A DNA stretch of 18,500 bases from Neocallimastix lanati (nom. inval.) (taxonomy: Eukaryota; Neocallimastigomycota; Neocallimastigomycetes; Neocallimastigales; Neocallimastigaceae): contig JACVTC010000101.1 of the NCBI GenBank assembly GCA_016946835.1, positions 454,001 to 472,500 on the forward strand, in the 5' to 3' direction. The first letter of the stretch is position 1. Each line of letters starts with the position of its first letter. A program made the translations under genes and the position numbers. The notes beneath the pieces are model-generated. The model searched no databases. It was given only the letters and a program-made list of their open reading frames with translations, and was not told the DNA's origin. Shown piece after piece: positions 11,941-18,500 of the stretch.

Positions 11941-11971
<31 letters not shown>

Positions 11972-12434
11972 TTTAAATTATTTTATTAGGTTGGCATAAT
12001 TTGTCATTTTGAATTTTTAAGTTTTTACAATATTACAAATTACAAGTAATGCTTCTATTAATATTTTTTTTTAAACATTTAACATATATATTAATTATTT
12101 TATTATTTTTTATTTTTTTACTTTTTTTTTGTAATGTTTATTTTACACCAAGAAAAATAAATGAAAAAAAAAAAAAAAAAAAAAGAATAATATATTCATT
12201 GTGAATTACTTTAATTGAATAATATTATATATAAAATAGCTTGAATATATATATATATATAATATTAAATATATAATATTAAATATACCTTTTACAGATA
12301 ATAATTTTTTTTTTACTCTATTAATTTTTTCTAATTTTATTACTGTCTAGTATCTTTTCAACTTTTCAACTATAAATAAAATATTATATATATAAATTTT
12401 ATTTATTCTATACACATTTAAGTATTTTCCCATA

Positions 12435-12486
<52 letters not shown>

Positions 12487-13087
12487 TTCTTTCAGTTTAA
12501 TTATTGAATAAAAATAAAAAAAAAAAAAAAAAAAAAGAAAAGAAAGAAAGAAAAAATAATAAATAAATATGAATTAATTTATAACTATTTCAATAAACTA
12601 AACAAAAATTAAGATATTTGTATATATACATTAAAAAAGAGAATAAAACATATATATATTATATAAATATATAAATTAAAGTTAATAAACTTTTTTTATA
12701 GAACTTGTTAACTAAAAAGTATTATTTTAATATTATTTAATATCAAAAAAAATTAATAATTTTTTTTTTTTTTTTTTTTAATTTTAAAATTAAATAATAT
12801 TAAGTAATAATAAAAATTAATATTCATATTAATAATAAAAATTAATATGAATTTGTGGATTTTTAAATTTTAAATTATATATATATATATATTTTTTTTA
12901 TTTTATTTTATTTTTTTTAATTAAAGAAATGATGATTAAATTATATAGTTAACAATTGAATAATTTTTTTTTTCTTATTTTAAATTTATTTTCTTATTTT
13001 TAACTTTATATTGATTTTAATTTTTATTTGTTGTTTTTATATTATTATAATTATAAATAATAAAAAATAATAATAATTATGAAATAA

Positions 13088-13120
<33 letters not shown>

Positions 13121-13982
13121 AAAAAAGAAATAATAAAATAAACCAAAAAAAAAAAAAAAAATGTTTATAATTTATGATGAATTAAAAAAATTATTTATTA
13201 TATATAAGCTAAAATATTATTTTATTAATAAATATGAATATATATATATTAAAAATTATAATATTTAATGATTTAAAATTATATATATATATATAGTTTA
13301 ATTATTTTTTTTTTTTTTTTTTTTAAACGATACATTATGATATAATATTAAAGAAATATAATTTGTTTTATAAAAATAAAATAAGATTTTGATTTTTTTT
13401 TTTCTTCTTCTTATTATTATTATTAAAATGTCAAAATGAATTGAAAACTTTGATAATCCATTTTTGTTTTTATATAGCAAATAAAAAAAAAAAAAAAAAA
13501 TAAAAATAAAGAAAAAGAAAAGTTTATTACTAATTCATAAAAATTTATTAGTGAAAAACTTTTTTTTTTAAAAATTTTTTTTTTCTATTTATTTTCTTTT
13601 TCTATTTGCTTTATTTTTCTATTTTCTTTCTTTTTCTTTCTTTTTTCTATTTATTTTTTTTTATTATTTTTTTTTCTATTTTTTCTATCTTTTTTTTTTT
13701 TTTTTGGGATTGTTTTTATATTTTTTTTTATTTCTTTTGATTTGTTTTATTTTTGTTTTTGTTTTTGTTTATATATATTTTTAGTTTTTTTTATTATTAA
13801 TTTTTTTTTATTATATGATTATTATTTCCTTTTTTTTTTTTTTTTTTTTTTTACTTTTTTTTTGATTTTATTTTATTTTATTTTATTATTATTATTTTTT
13901 TTAATATTAGATATTTAATTTTGTATTAAAATAATTTTATTTGTATGATATAATATTTTTTTTTTTTTTTTTTTTTTTTATT
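11359..13982. other. Low-complexity spacer between the Rictor 3' end and the FAM72 start
   Basis: No exon was found in 2.6 kb. The part nearest FAM72 must hold its promoter and the part nearest 13983 the Rictor 3' UTR. Contents include T-rich tracts at 11410-11490, an AT run at 11633-11652, a slightly more complex stretch at about 11985-12060, an (ATT)n array at 12436-12486, A-runs at 12515-12537 and 13090-13130, and a pyrimidine-rich TTTCT/TTTTC block at 13560-13880. The plus-strand open frame at 11383 and the minus-strand one at 13298-13480 are low-complexity. Confidence 0.65.
12436..12486. repeat. (ATT)n trinucleotide array, about 17 units
   Basis: Perfect ATT repetition in the spacer between Rictor and FAM72, with no coding context. 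Confidence 0.92.
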
Positions 13983-18410
<4,428 letters not shown>

Positions 18411-18434
18411 CTATTAATTATTTTAATTTTTATA

Positions 18435-18472
<38 letters not shown>

Positions 18473-18500
18473 TAAATTAATAAAAAGTTTATTTAATATA
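18411..18500 (-). other. Intronic sequence of the Rictor gene at the window edge
   Basis: The ATAG acceptor of the first visible Rictor exon sits at 18413-18411 on the minus strand. The remaining bases are A/T runs with no coding potential, so the window ends inside an intron and upstream exons lie to the right. Confidence 0.8.

Noticed and set aside
13298-13480. Minus-strand open frame of 60 codons
   Set aside because: It is Lys/Ile/Tyr-rich low complexity ending in a poly-lysine tract, with no splice partner or motif seen.

Overview
The window is nuclear eukaryotic DNA of extreme AT content. Long A, T, AT, TAA and TTTTA tracts fill introns and spacers, and base composition rises only inside short exons. 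Four spliced protein genes can be reconstructed by joining exons across GT...AG introns with consistent reading phase. None of the four is visible as one long open reading frame. The combination of very AT-rich non-coding DNA, many short introns (9 to 12 in each partial gene) and these gene families points best to an early-diverging fungus, most plausibly an anaerobic gut fungus (Neocallimastigomycota). A dictyostelid is the main alternative but normally has far fewer introns. The organism call is inference.

Layout. (1) 28-3262, minus strand: the 5' ten exons (330 codons) of an FHA-domain Ser/Thr kinase of the CHK2/Rad53 type, running off the left edge before the catalytic loop. (2) 3263-5782: a 2.5 kb divergent spacer with pentanucleotide arrays and one conspicuous G-rich island at 4440-4462. 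(3) 5783-8933, plus strand: a complete eight-exon, 427-residue MT-A70 family methyltransferase-like protein, closest to the METTL14/Kar4/MTA9 side of the family, with DPPL in place of the catalytic DPPW. (4) 8934-10114: a convergent 3' spacer. (5) 10115-11358, minus strand: a complete five-exon, 151-residue FAM72 homologue. (6) 11359-13982: a low-complexity spacer. (7) 13983-18410, minus strand: the last thirteen exons (754 residues and stop) of Rictor, the TORC2 scaffold (Avo3/Tsc11/Pianissimo).

Three of the four neighbours touch genome maintenance or nucleic-acid modification: a checkpoint kinase, an adenine-methyltransferase-family protein, and FAM72, whose animal member binds uracil-DNA glycosylase. 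The fourth is a TORC2 growth-signalling subunit. Nothing in the sequence proves the genes work together. The kinase and the MT-A70 gene are arranged head to head and could share regulatory DNA.

The most striking candidate is the MT-A70 protein, because early-diverging fungi are known for abundant DNA 6-methyladenine. Other points are an intronic sequence motif recurring in introns of two different genes, a 177-bp tandem duplication, a (TAA) array of about 90 units, a 10-nt microexon, and 3' splice sites embedded in A-runs.
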